64,000 nt of DNA from Shinella curvata (GTDB lineage Bacteria; Pseudomonadota; Alphaproteobacteria; Rhizobiales; Rhizobiaceae). Position 1 is the first letter of the stretch. The number at the start of each line of letters is the position of its first letter. The position numbers and the translations under genes were made by a program. Location of the stretch: positions 1 to 64,000 of the forward strand of contig NZ_JALJCJ010000008.1 of the NCBI RefSeq assembly GCF_022899935.1. Reading direction: 5' to 3'. Shown piece by piece: positions 25,897-35,670 of the stretch. Below the pieces are notes generated by a model that saw only the letters and a list, made by a program, of their open reading frames with translations, was not told the DNA's origin and made no database searches.

Positions 25897-28800
25897 TCAC
25901 AGGATGAGCGTCATATCGTTATCGACTGCGATCGAGGCGACGACCCTGTTGCTTCCGTCCTCGACGAGGTTGGCGAAGGTGTAGTTACCACCATCCGTGC
26001 CGTCGAGCTTGCGATTGAACTCGGCTGCCACCCAGCCGGCATTGGCGGTACCTGTGTCGAACATTTCAAGCGTATCGCCGCTGTTGCCGTCAATGACGAG
26101 ATTTTTATGGCTGTCTGCACCGGTGAACAGGCTATGTCCCGTGGTCGAGAAGTGGAACATATCGCTTGCGGTCAATCTGAGGGTGTTGTCGCCCTGGGTA
26201 AGGTCGAAGCCTTCTATGCCGGTCAACTGGCTATTGGAGAAGTCGCGAGCGTCGAGCGTGAATCCACCTCCGTCAAAAGCGACGATATCCTGCTTGCCGT
26301 TGCCGGCATCGATCAGTCGGAAGCTGGCGTCCTTGATGACGATCCGGTCGTTGCCGGCGCCTGAACGGTAGATATCGGCCCCGCCGGCGCCAGTAAGAGT
26401 GTCGTTGCCGGCGGCACCCATGAGGATTTCCGCAGCCTCCGTGCCGGTGCGAACGATCGGTGTCGTGCTGCCACCGACGTTGCCGCCATAGAGGACATAG
26501 GCTTCGCCGGTCGAGCCGCCACTTGCATTGGCAAAGGGGGCGCCAACGATCAGGTCGTCAAAGCCATCGCCGTTGATGTCGCCCGCCGAGGAAACCGAAG
26601 AGCCTGCGCCGTCATTTTCCGCGCTTCCATCGATGGTAAAGCCCTGGTCAGGGGTCAACGAGCGGGCGCTGATAACGCCGTCGGTACCGAAACCGGAGGC
26701 TTTGCCGAAGATCACGAAGGCCTGGCCTGCCATTGCCCCACTATAACCATTGCCACTCGCGCCGATTATGATGTCATCGAAGCCGTCACCATTGACATCG
26801 CCGGCAGACGAGACGGAAGCCCCGTTGTTAAGCTCATACTCCTCGTCCGCGATGAGGACGCCGTCAGCTGCCGTTGTCTGATTGACATCGATCACCTGCC
26901 GACCGGCCACATCGGTTCCGAAACCGGACGCCTTGCCGAACAGCACGAACACGGCGCCGGCCATGTATTTGCCGTTTACGAAGGCGGCGGGCAAGCCGAC
27001 GGCGAGATCGTCAAAACCATCACCATTGATATCGCCTGCCGACGAAACCGAATAGCCCAGCCGGCTGTTCTGGGCGCCCTTGATGATGAAGCCTTGGCCA
27101 GCACCGAGAGTGGCCAGGTTGATATCCTGACCGCTCGCGGTTCCGAAGACGACGTATGCCTCGCCAGCCAGAAAGCCGCCGAGGTCGCCAAAGGGAGCGC
27201 CGACGATAAGGTCGTCGAAGCCGTCGCCGTTGATGTCGCCAGCCGACGATACGGACCAACCGGATCTGGATTGTGTGACGCCCTCGATGGAGAAACCCTT
27301 GTCGGTTGTTAAATCGCCGGGGTAGAGTTCACGACGATCGCCGTCAACAATGCCCAAGCCCGACGCGGAGCCATAAACCACATATGTCCAACCCGCATAG
27401 TCATTGGGATTGGACGTAGCCCTCCATGGACCGCCGATGATCATATCATCAAAGCCGTCGCCGTTGATGTCACCGGCCGATGAGACCGAAGCGCCGGCGG
27501 CGCCCCAACCCTTGAAGACGAGGCCCTGGTCTGCCGTGAGCGTACCGACGTCGATCACGCGGCGCCCTCCGACATCCGCGCCGATACCCGAGGCCGTGCC
27601 GAAGATCACATGGGTTTCGGACCAATTCAGCATGTCAGATGGCGCACCGACGATCATATCGTCGAAGCCATCACCGTTGATGTCGCCCGCCGAAGACACG
27701 GAATAACCGAGCTTGTCGCCGGCGACATTGGATTTAATGATGAAGCCCTGGCTCGCCGCCAGCGACCCGACATCGAGCACACGACGGCCGCCGATATCCG
27801 TGCCGAAACCGGAAGCCTTGCCGAAGATGACATAGGCCTCGTTCGCACCATCTGCGCCGACGATCATGTCTTCGAAGCCGTCGCCGTTGACATCCCCCGC
27901 CGAAGAGACCGACATGCCCAGCCAGCCTTCAGTCTCTGCGCCACGGATGATGAAACCCTGCGTCGTGGTCATGGTCTTGGGATCGATCCAGTACAAAAGG
28001 CTGTCGATCGTGAACGTCGTGCCGGTGCCCCTGGTGGCTGGCAGGCCATGACCATAGTTGGCACTGGCCGAAAACGAATGTTCACCCTTGAAGAGCGACA
28101 CGCCGGTATAGTCGAAACTCCACTTGCCATCGGCTCCGGCCACGGTCACGCCGAGGGCGATGTCGCCGTCGTAGACGACGACGCGTGCGAATGCGCCGGA
28201 CGTTCCGTTTATGACAAGTGTCGAGTCGCTGGTCGTGGCCCCAGGCAGCACCGTTCCATCCCTCGACGTCAAGGAAGTGACGACAGGTGCGCCTGCGGTT
28301 CGGCGATCGATGACGATATCGCCGAACTTAACAAGTTCGACCGTGCCATCGAGCAGTGCTTCGGTGCCCGACTTCGACAGTGTCAGCTGGCCCGTGGCAT
28401 CGTAGGTAGCCGTATAGTCCAAAGACACGCCCGTGAAGACGGCGGTATCAACGCCACTGCCGCCCGAGAGCTTGTCCTTGCCAGTCCCTCCGATCAGGGT
28501 GTCATTGCCCGCGCCGCCGATCAAGATGTCATTGCCAGCACCGCCATCCAGCGTATCGGCCCCGGCACCACCCGTCAGCGTGTCGTTGCCCGCACCGGCG
28601 GTGATCTGTACGCGGTTCGTCGTGGTGGTCACGGCCGCTGCGTTGATCACGTCATTGCCGGACCCACCCGTTAATTTGAGGATGTCGCCGTAAGCCGAGC
28701 CGACCAGTGTATTGGTCAAGGTCAGGTTGTTGCTGCCGTTGGCCAAAACGATCTGGTCGATACCGGAAACCTTTGCGAAGGCGGAGGCCGCGATTGTTCC

Positions 28801-31014
28801 TGCCGTCGTGAAGACCAGCTGGTCTATTGCGCTACCTTCGCCACCGGTGACCGTGTCACTGCCGGTCAGGTTCACGGGCGCGAACCTGAAAGTGTCCGCG
28901 CCGGCACCACCGTCCAGCGTGTCGGCACCGCTACCGGCGATGATCGTATCGTTGCCTGCGCCGGCGGTGATCTGTACGCGATTGGCCGCAGTGGTCACGC
29001 CCGCTGCGTTGATCACGTCGTTGCCGGATCCACCCGTCACTTTGAGGATATCGCCATAGGCCGAGCCGACCAGAGCATTGGTCAAGGTCAGATTGTTGCT
29101 GCCATTGGCCAGCACGATTTGCTCGATGCCGGATACCTTGGCGAGGGCCGATGCAGAAACCGTACCTGATGTCGTGAAAATGAGCTGGTCCTGCGCGCTG
29201 CCCTCGCCACCAGCGATCTTGTCGCTGCCGGTCAGGTTCGCGACCGTGAAGCTGAAGCTGTCTGCCCCGGCACCGCCGGTCAGCGTGTCGTTGCCCGCGC
29301 CGGCAGCGATCTGCACGCGATTGGCGGCGGTCGTCACACCCGCTGCGTTGATCACGTCATTGCCCGAACCACCCGTCACTTTAAGGATATCGGCATAGGC
29401 CGAGCCGACCAGAGCATTGGTCAAGGTCAGGTTGTTGCTGCCGTTGGCCAGTACGATCTGCTCGACGCTGGAAACCTTCGCGAGGGCCGATGCAGTAACC
29501 GTACCTGATGTCGTGAAAATGAGCTGGTCCTGCGCGCTGCCCTCGCCACCAGCGATCTTGTCGCTGCCGGTCAGGTTCGCGACCGTGAAGCTGAAGCTGT
29601 CTGCCCCGGCACCGCCGGTCAGCGTGTCGTTGCCCGCGCCGGCGGTGATCTGCACGCGATTGGCGGCGGTGGTCACGGCCGCTGCGTTGATCACGTCATT
29701 GCCGGACCCACCCGTTACTTTGAGGATGTCGCCGTAAGCCGAGCCGACCAGGGCATTGGTCACTGTTAGGTTGTTGCTGCCATTGGCCAGCACGATCTGC
29801 TCGACGCCGGAAACCTTCGCGAAGGCCGCCGCGGTGATCGTTCCTGATGTGGTGAAGACAAGCTGATCCTGCGCGCTGCCTTCACCACCAACGATCTTGT
29901 CGCTGCCGGTCAGGTTCGGGGCCGTGAAGCTGAAGCTGTCTGCCCCGGCACCGCCGGTCAGCGTATCGTTACCCGCGCCGGCGATGATCTGCACGCGGTT
30001 CGTCGCTGTGGTCACGCCAGCGGCATTGATCACGTCATTGCCCGAGCCGCCCGTCACTTTGAGGATAGTGCCATAGGCCGAGCCGACCAGGGCGTTGGTC
30101 ACTGTCAGGTTGTTGCTGCCATTGGCCAGCACGATCTGCTCGACGCCGGAAACCTTGGCGAAGGCCGCCGCGGTGATCGTTCCTGATGTGGTGAAGACAA
30201 GCTGATCCTGCGCGCTGTCTTCACCACCAACGATCCTGTCGCTGCCGGTGAGGTTCGAAGCCGTGAAACTGAAGCTGTCTGCCCCGGCGCCACCGGACAG
30301 CGTGTCGTTGCCTGCACCAGCGATAATCTGCACGCGGTTCGTCGCTGTGGTCACGCCCGCGGCATTGATCACGTCATTGCCCGAGCCGCCCGTAACCTTC
30401 AGGACATCACCATAAGCGGAACCGACCAGGGCGTTGGTCAAGGTCAGGTTGTTGCTGCCGTTCGCCAGCACGACCTGCTCGATGCCGGAAACCTTGGCGA
30501 AGGCCGCTGCGGTGATCGTTCCTGATGTGGTGAAGACGAGCTGATCCTGCGCGCTGCCCTCGCCACCGACGATCCTGTCACTGCCGGTCAGGTTCGGGGC
30601 CGTGAAGCTGAAGCTGTCTGCACCGGCACCACCGGTCAGCGTGTCGTTGCCTGCACCAGCGATGATCTGCACGCGGTTTGTCGCTGTGGTCACGCCCGCG
30701 GCGTTGATCACGTCGTTTCCCGACCCGCCCGTCACCTTCAGGATATCGCCGTAAGCGGAGCCGACCAGCGCATTGGTGATGGTCAGTTTGTTGCTGCCAT
30801 TGGCCAGCACGATCTGCTCGATGCCGGAAACCTTGGCGAAGCTTGCGGCAGCGATCGTGCCCGCTTCCGTGAATTGCAATCTGTCGATGCTCGTCCCGCT
30901 ACCGCCCGATACCGTGTCAGAGGCGCTCAGCGTCTTCGGCGTGAACTGAAATATGTCGGCAACATTGGCCTTTCCGACGAAATTGTCCGCCTTGTCCGTG
31001 CCTTTGAACTTCAC
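25897..31014 (-). CDS. Giant RTX/FG-GAP calcium-binding protein, probably type I secreted
   Basis: 1705 residues from a GTG at 31014 that has GGAGGG four bases upstream and begins VKFKGTDKADNFVG; an ATG at 31089 would add 25 residues that look foreign. Seven near-identical repeats of about 113 residues (roughly residues 35-830) each carry LANGSNNLTLTNALVGSAYG, TGGSGNDVINAA and an RTX nonapeptide run AGAGNDTLTGGAGAD. A longer RTX run, an Ig-like domain (about 900-1000) and seven FG-GAP repeats (VSSAGDINGDGFDDLIVGAP), enough for one seven-bladed propeller, follow. A last RTX stretch and a hydrophobic tail (DNDMTLIL) suggest a type I secretion signal. No secretion genes are adjacent. Likely a surface or adhesion protein. 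Confidence 0.85.
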   Translation of the reverse strand: MKFKGTDKADNFVGKANVADIFQFTPKTLSASDTVSGGSGTSIDRLQFTEAGTIAAASFAKVSGIEQIVLANGSNKLTITNALVGSAYGDILKVTGGSGNDVINAAGVTTATNRVQIIAGAGNDTLTGGAGADSFSFTAPNLTGSDRIVGGEGSAQDQLVFTTSGTITAAAFAKVSGIEQVVLANGSNNLTLTNALVGSAYGDVLKVTGGSGNDVINAAGVTTATNRVQIIAGAGNDTLSGGAGADSFSFTASNLTGSDRIVGGEDSAQDQLVFTTSGTITAAAFAKVSGVEQIVLANGSNNLTVTNALVGSAYGTILKVTGGSGNDVINAAGVTTATNRVQIIAGAGNDTLTGGAGADSFSFTAPNLTGSDKIVGGEGSAQDQLVFTTSGTITAAAFAKVSGVEQIVLANGSNNLTVTNALVGSAYGDILKVTGGSGNDVINAAAVTTAANRVQITAGAGNDTLTGGAGADSFSFTVANLTGSDKIAGGEGSAQDQLIFTTSGTVTASALAKVSSVEQIVLANGSNNLTLTNALVGSAYADILKVTGGSGNDVINAAGVTTAANRVQIAAGAGNDTLTGGAGADSFSFTVANLTGSDKIAGGEGSAQDQLIFTTSGTVSASALAKVSGIEQIVLANGSNNLTLTNALVGSAYGDILKVTGGSGNDVINAAGVTTAANRVQITAGAGNDTIIAGSGADTLDGGAGADTFRFAPVNLTGSDTVTGGEGSAIDQLVFTTAGTIAASAFAKVSGIDQIVLANGSNNLTLTNTLVGSAYGDILKLTGGSGNDVINAAAVTTTTNRVQITAGAGNDTLTGGAGADTLDGGAGNDILIGGAGNDTLIGGTGKDKLSGGSGVDTAVFTGVSLDYTATYDATGQLTLSKSGTEALLDGTVELVKFGDIVIDRRTAGAPVVTSLTSRDGTVLPGATTSDSTLVINGTSGAFARVVVYDGDIALGVTVAGADGKWSFDYTGVSLFKGEHSFSASANYGHGLPATRGTGTTFTIDSLLYWIDPKTMTTTQGFIIRGAETEGWLGMSVSSAGDVNGDGFEDMIVGADGANEAYVIFGKASGFGTDIGGRRVLDVGSLAASQGFIIKSNVAGDKLGYSVSSAGDINGDGFDDMIVGAPSDMLNWSETHVIFGTASGIGADVGGRRVIDVGTLTADQGLVFKGWGAAGASVSSAGDINGDGFDDMIIGGPWRATSNPNDYAGWTYVVYGSASGLGIVDGDRRELYPGDLTTDKGFSIEGVTQSRSGWSVSSAGDINGDGFDDLIVGAPFGDLGGFLAGEAYVVFGTASGQDINLATLGAGQGFIIKGAQNSRLGYSVSSAGDINGDGFDDLAVGLPAAFVNGKYMAGAVFVLFGKASGFGTDVAGRQVIDVNQTTAADGVLIADEEYELNNGASVSSAGDVNGDGFDDIIIGASGNGYSGAMAGQAFVIFGKASGFGTDGVISARSLTPDQGFTIDGSAENDGAGSSVSSAGDINGDGFDDLIVGAPFANASGGSTGEAYVLYGGNVGGSTTPIVRTGTEAAEILMGAAGNDTLTGAGGADIYRSGAGNDRIVIKDASFRLIDAGNGKQDIVAFDGGGFTLDARDFSNSQLTGIEGFDLTQGDNTLRLTASDMFHFSTTGHSLFTGADSHKNLVIDGNSGDTLEMFDTGTANAGWVAAEFNRKLDGTDGGNYTFANLVEDGSNRVVASIAVDNDMTLIL
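28690..30960 (-). repeat. Seven tandem coding repeats of about 339 bp
   Basis: DNA encoding the 113-residue units of the RTX protein. Neighbouring units are nearly identical at the base level (for example the segments around 29420 and 29760). One unit near 28720-29080 is 27 bp longer, with an extra glycine-aspartate loop. Such similarity indicates recent expansion or gene conversion, and makes the copy number prone to assembly error. Confidence 0.85.
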
Positions 31015-31366
31015 AGCGCCCTCCAAACCAATTCTGAAATCAGCAGGCGCTCCGCATCTCCGGCAAGGCAGCGTGGTGCCAAGCGTCATGCCGCCCGAAA
31101 ATCAAATGTCTTCACGTAGATACGCTCGCCGCATAACAGACGATTCTTTGCACATTATTTGAAAGCGTACAGAAACTTGCGATAAAGTTGTACGGGTTGG
31201 CGAATCCTGCCGACTAAACCGACTTCGGCGCGGCCTGAAATGCCTCTTATAAGCGTTGCCTAAAGGTAATCATATGTTGCATGGCCAAGTCAGCCGGAGA
31301 TCACCCCCCACTTGGGGGCACTGAAACGCTGAAAAGTCGGCACTGCCGCCCTGCCGTGGATACTCC

Positions 31367-31925
31367 TTACACACATTGTAAAGCCTCGCGCGAGCCCTCT
31401 TCAAGGAGAATGCTGGCGACGGACGTGAAACATAGGTATTTCAAAGCACTTGCCGCTTTATCGGATCCCGCCGCAACTAGTGTATTGGCGAGGGCCTCAG
31501 GCAGTTTTCGCCTGGTCGATGCCGCCATCAGGTGCATTGCTACGGCGGTATCCAGTGGGTAGTGATCGCCCAGTTCATCGATAGAGGCGATCATGCGGGC
31601 AGCACTGCCACCATCGCCGGCAGCAAGCAACGCAATGCATTTGAGGACGCTCAAATCGTTGAGGAATTCGATGTTCGACGCGGCAACTTGGATGCCACGA
31701 TCCAACAAGATGACCGCTTTTTCCGATTGTCCCAGAGCACTGTGAATCTGGGCAAGCAAGGGGAGGGTGCTGGAGAGCCCACCATCTGGTCAGACACCCA
31801 TTCTGCGATGTTCAACACAAGCTCCAGATGGCCGCGATTGACGAAATTTGGGAGCAGAAAACTGCTTCCGATGGAGTGGCACTGGTCATGGAACTGTCGA
31901 TTTATAAACTGACCGCTTGTCTGGC
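31367..31925 (-). pseudogene. Frameshifted TPR-like protein
   Basis: The 3' part (31367-31759) encodes LAQIHSALGQSEKAVILLDRG and further helical repeats of TPR character. Upstream, another frame gives HLELVLNIAEWVSDQMVGS, which joins naturally to it if one base is restored near 31780. No start or complete protein can be built, so this is probably the broken end of a TPR protein of unknown role. Confidence 0.5.
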
Positions 31926-31977
31926 CCGTTTGGCTGAAACTGTCTCTTCCTTTCTTAGCCAGAGCCGCAGCCCCTTT

Positions 31978-32146
31978 TCATGTTGAAACGAGATCTTCGG
32001 TAAGAAGATGAGCGTCACCTTCATAATCGACCGCGGTCAAGGCGGGCACCCCGCTGTTGCCACTCGCGACGAGGTTGACGAAGGTGTCGCCGCCGGTTGC
32101 CGCGTCGAGGCTTTCGATCGAGCTCAGTCGTCACCCAGTCTGCATT
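31978..32146 (-). pseudogene. C-terminal fragment of an RTX-type secreted protein
   Basis: Read with one frame change, this gives NADWVTTELDRK, then LDAATGGDTFVNLV and a tail ending in LLTEDLVST. It aligns by eye with the last 60 residues of the RTX protein at 25897 (NAGWVAAEFNRKLDG, YTFANLV). It is the tail of a second, lost protein of the same kind, joined in-frame to a receiver fragment at 32147. Confidence 0.6.
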
Positions 32147-32308
32147 GGCGTTGCCGTCACCAAGGTCCAGATCGACAAGCGCAATGTCGGCGCGAGGCGC
32201 ATAGGCAAGAGCCTGCTCGACTGTCGAGACTTTCATGGCATTGCTCTCAATAATGGCTTCGAGAAGGGATGTGATGAGAAACTCGTCTTCTATGATGAGA
32301 ACGCCCAT
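32147..32308 (-). pseudogene. N-terminal half of a response-regulator receiver
   Basis: 54 codons: MGVLIIEDEFLITSLLEAII, then ADIALVDLDLGDGNA with the acidic pair and the phospho-acceptor Asp (LVDLDLG). The second half of the domain is missing; the frame continues straight into the RTX-tail fragment. The fusion is a rearrangement scar, not a plausible protein. Confidence 0.65.
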
Positions 32309-32447
32309 GGTATGGTAAGGCCGCCTTCACAGAGGTTAGTAGCCTTGACGGGTGATCGGTCACGGCTCATCCCAAAACTGTCTCGAGAATTCCAGCATCC
32401 GCCGTCTGGACGCCGCGGCCTAAGTCGGTGCGATAGGCACGATCCAT

Positions 32448-33555
32448 TCAACGAGAGTTTTCGTCCAAGATCAGACGAACCTTCCTCGCCAGTTCCTCGA
32501 TAGTGAAGGGCTTGGAAAGGAGCTGAATGTTCGGGTCGAGAATTCCATTATGGACGATCGCATTTCGCGTGTATCCCGTCGTATAAAGGACTAGGACCGT
32601 CAAACCGATTTCACGGAGTCGTTCGACAAGCTCGCGGCCGGACATGCCGGGCATGACAACGTCGGTAAAGAGCAATGAGATGGAGCGGTCTTTTTCGACG
32701 AGATGCAATGCCTGTGCCGGATCAGCCGGTTCGATCACGGAGTATCCCAGTTCGCGCAGAGCATCCACCGAAACAGCGCGAACGCGCGGGTCGTCCTCGA
32801 CGACCATGATCACCTCACTTGCATTCCCGGTCAGTGGCTGTTGCGTCTGCACCTGCTCTACGGCATGAGGCGTGGCGCCGTGATGCCTTGGAAGATAGAT
32901 TTTCACCGTGGTGCCGAGCCCAGGCTCGGAATAGATTTTGACCGCCCCTCCGGATTGACGCACGAAACCGTACACTTGGCTGAGACCAAGGCCGGTACCT
33001 TTGCCGACTTCCTTGGTCGTGAAGAACGGGTCGAATGCCTGTGCCATCACCGCTTCGTCCATTCCTGTGCCGGTGTCGGTAACCGCAACTAGAACGAACT
33101 GCCCGCTTTGAAGGCCCGCTTCCTTCGCATAGCGGTCATCGACAAACGCATTGGATGTCTCGATCGTAAGCCTGCCACCGCGCGGCATCGCATCACGTGC
33201 ATTGACGCAAAGATTGAGGATCGTGCTTTCCAACTGGGCAGCGTCAGCGTTGATTTGCCAGGCATCCGCGGCCAACACCGTCTCCAGACCAATCGTTTCA
33301 CCGAGGGTTCAGGAGAGCAAGTCACTCATCCCACCGACCATTCGGTTGGCATCCAGCGGCTGAGGGGAAAGTGGCTGCCGCCGTGAGAAGGCCAGAAGCC
33401 TCTGCGTGAGAGTCGCAGCCCGATGTGCCGCTTCGGCTGCTCCGTCTACGAACCGGCCGACATCGGTATCGCCGCGCGCGAGCCTCCGCTGGAGCATGCC
33501 AAGCCCGCCGATGATGACCGCCAGCATGTTGTTGAAGTCATGCCCGCAAATTGCG
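32448..33555 (-). pseudogene. Hybrid histidine kinase, truncated and with an in-frame stop
   Basis: From the 5' side: the H-box HDFNNMLAVIIGGL, the RLLAFSRRQPL dimerisation helix and GGMSDLLS. A TGA follows at 33309-33311, where homologues have an arginine codon (a single C-to-T change would explain it). Then TLGETIGLETVLA, a HATPase domain (NLCVNARDAMP, DTGTGM, GKGTGLGLSQVYGF) and a receiver with LLFTDVVMPGMSG. Everything before the H-box (sensor domains) is gone. The 276-residue downstream part could still be translated from an internal start but would lack the phospho-acceptor histidine. Confidence 0.75.
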
Positions 33556-33857
33556 GACTACGGGCCGGGCGGCAGCGTAGGAGGCTGGCGCGACTTGATG
33601 TCGGCCGCTGTGTTGGTGAGGTCAATGTTGGGAATCAGTCCGTCAGTCTATCAGGATGGCTGTGAGGCGATGGGATCCGAAAATGCCGCGGTCTCGGTGG
33701 CCTGCATTCTAGAGCGTGCACTCTAATCAACTCGGCAGGTGGGTACCTACGAGATTTGACGCGGCGAACTGAGCGAGGCGAGTTTTCTCTCGGCCCAGTG
33801 ATCATGGCGCTGCTGCGCAGTAATGGTGAAAACAGCCTGCGAGTAGGGTAGCGCGTC

Positions 33858-33873
33858 GTTAGTCGCGACTAAC
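33858..33873. repeat. 16-bp palindrome, left copy
   Basis: GTTAGTCGCGACTAAC, a perfect palindrome. A second copy with one change lies 279 bp to the right. The GTT...GC...AAC frame recalls the 16-bp parS-like sites of repABC replicons, but the inner C/G positions of that consensus are not matched. Function unknown. Confidence 0.6.
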
Positions 33874-34136
33874 TGGGCTAATTGATTGAAATCAAAAAAG
33901 TTTCGAGAATTCGGTCAATTCAGGCCTGTTGCTCGGTCAATGGTAGCGATCTGTAGTTGACGAACACGGAGAATCGACCGAACCAAAGCGGCTGCAATCA
34001 TGATTTCTATTTTTGGGACGATGGAATTTGGATTTAAAGTGCGGGGCTGCGTATCTCACCGTGTTCATCGAGCACGTGCCGTTGGTTCGCATCGCCTATC
34101 GGCCTATCAACTCTGGTTCGATGGGCGTTAGTTGCG

Positions 34137-34152
34137 ACTAACAGCAGTAAAG
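34137..34152. repeat. 16-bp palindrome, right copy
   Basis: GTTAGTTGCGACTAAC, identical to the left copy except one base, which breaks the symmetry at a single position. Confidence 0.6.
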
Positions 34153-34252
34153 GCCTAGATTTGCAGGCCTTTCAGGAGTTCGAAGTTCCTGACGCTCAAT
34201 TCTGGACGAGCCATTTGAGCTTAAGAAATGCGATGCCACCCTGAAGTTTGGC

Positions 34253-34591
34253 GTGGTCTTTGAAGGCTACTTCTCTTCAGGCATTATTCGTTGGTCAGGT
34301 CGTCTAAAACCTCCAGCAGGGCGTCGACGATGGCCTGACCAAGCGTATTCGCCGCGTGGCGATCTACTCGTCACCCTTGTCGCACGCCGCAAGACAAAGG
34401 TTGCCGCCTTCCTCCGCAACGATCGCCTTCGCCTAATCGATCTAGCCTCGGCGTTGCAATGTGAGCTTTCTTGGATTGAGGCAATGGAGCCGATCCCGGA
34501 CGAGCTTGAAGCTTGGTTGGAGGCGCTGGCTGACGTTCACATGCAATTGCCACCGCTTCAACGCTTTCGCGGACGGCGGTCGCAAGCATAA
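34253..34591 (+). CDS. Hypothetical protein, possibly a remnant
   Basis: 112 codons. The second half (VAAFLRNDRLRLIDLASALQ, then PDELEAWLEALADVH) looks like real helical protein with an HTH-like spacing, while the first 40 residues are proline/arginine-rich and unconvincing. There is no clear ribosome site at 34253. It may be the C-terminal part of a lost gene. Confidence 0.3.
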   Translation: MVFEGYFSSGIIRWSGRLKPPAGRRRWPDQAYSPRGDLLVTLVARRKTKVAAFLRNDRLRLIDLASALQCELSWIEAMEPIPDELEAWLEALADVHMQLPPLQRFRGRRSQA

Positions 34592-34698
34592 CTGCTTCCG
34601 CCGAAACCATCGAGCGATGAGACGTCATACCCGCATCACCGGGCTGGATAAGAGGAGGCGATTGACGAGGCGCCGCATCCTTCTTTCTCGGGCAATGA

Positions 34699-35196
34699 TT
34701 AGGAATCCGCGAGCTTGAACAGCAAGGTCGTAACCAGTTTCGTCGGATCCGGCTCAGTGGACGGATTGTTATCGTGGACCTCGAGCCGAGAGGCAAATCG
34801 ATCGCCATGTTCGGTGCTCTTGGCGTCCCACTGCAACCCCTTTTCCTTTGCCCATCCGACAAGCATGGCCGTCGCGTCGTAGAGGGCGTCGTAGGGACCA
34901 GTATATGTCATGCGGACATAGCGGCCTGAAGGAAGCACGCCGCTCACCAAGCGGCCTGACAAAGGGACTGCCGCATCCGTCGTCATTCCCACCTCGATCT
35001 CGAGGCGTGGCATATCAATGAGATTGAATTTGACGAACTCGATGCCATCCGGCTCGACGCCGGCGTTCGCGAACGCGTCAAACAATTCTTCGAAAGCCGG
35101 GTCCATCTCCTGGCCAAATGGGATGACCACAGGCAATCGGACCGCAACGTAAGTCTTCGGTCCCCACTCGATTATCTCTGGTATTGTCAACATCAT
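34699..35196 (-). CDS. GyrI-like small-molecule-binding domain protein
   Basis: 165 residues of the GyrI/AraC effector-binding (SOUL-like) fold: WGPKTYVAVRLPV at the start, VEVGMTTDAAVP-like IEVGMTTDAAVPLSG, LPSGRYVRMTYTGPYDALYDA and a terminal VTTLLFKLADS. Stand-alone members bind hydrophobic or drug-like ligands or act as hydrolases. No HTH is attached and no obvious partner is adjacent. GGGA precedes the ATG. Confidence 0.8.
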   Translation of the reverse strand: MMLTIPEIIEWGPKTYVAVRLPVVIPFGQEMDPAFEELFDAFANAGVEPDGIEFVKFNLIDMPRLEIEVGMTTDAAVPLSGRLVSGVLPSGRYVRMTYTGPYDALYDATAMLVGWAKEKGLQWDAKSTEHGDRFASRLEVHDNNPSTEPDPTKLVTTLLFKLADS

Positions 35197-35373
35197 ATTC
35201 TCCCTTCGTCAGCTATAGACGATCGAGCGCATTCTGATCCGACAACTGAATCACAATTTTTCCCATGAGCGCCGCGCCCTTTGGGCGCATTTTTGTACGC
35301 CAGCGTACGATGCCGAGCGGACCATGCATCTTTTCGCCTCTTCGTGCGTTTCGCCGCACCAAGCGGGGAAAAA

Positions 35374-35634
35374 ATGGCCAGCATCGCAATCACATCCACT
35401 GATCAAGTTTCCATTCTTCGCGGCTCCTCCGTTGGTGAGACGGTCGGGGTTCCATTTGAACAGCCGGGGGCTGCCCGCTCAACCACGACGGCTTCCGAAC
35501 GGGGAAAGGCGCTTGAAAGAACCTCCGAAATCGCGCGGAAAGCAATCGCGGAGGAACACCGTCGGCGCCACGAGAAAAACGAACGTCTTCGTCACGCGAG
35601 GCTTCAGGCCGAACAGCAGCAGCGCCAACTCTAG
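35374..35634 (+). CDS. Small hypothetical protein with basic coiled-coil tail
   Basis: 86 residues. A serine/threonine-rich N-terminal half is followed by a charged helix (ERTSEIARKAIAEEHRRRHE, then LQAEQQQRQL). GGGGA lies before the ATG. No family is recognised. Confidence 0.5.
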   Translation: MASIAITSTDQVSILRGSSVGETVGVPFEQPGAARSTTTASERGKALERTSEIARKAIAEEHRRRHEKNERLRHARLQAEQQQRQL

Positions 35635-35670
35635 GCGCGTGGGCTCATCATCCGGTGTGATGGAGCCGCC

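Larger units (their letters stand above)
33556..34252. other. Non-coding stretch with paired palindromes
   Basis: No supported gene. The only distinct structure is the pair of 16-bp palindromes described separately (33858 and 34137). The DNA is more AT-rich around 33880-34050 than its surroundings. Confidence 0.45.

Noticed and set aside
28433-29737. Long + strand frames opposite the RTX repeats
   Set aside because: They recur with the 339-bp repeat period and are proline/alanine/serine-rich complements of the RTX coding strand.
28690-30960. Regular repeats that could suggest a CRISPR array
   Set aside because: The period is 339 bp, a multiple of three, inside one reading frame, with no unique spacers.
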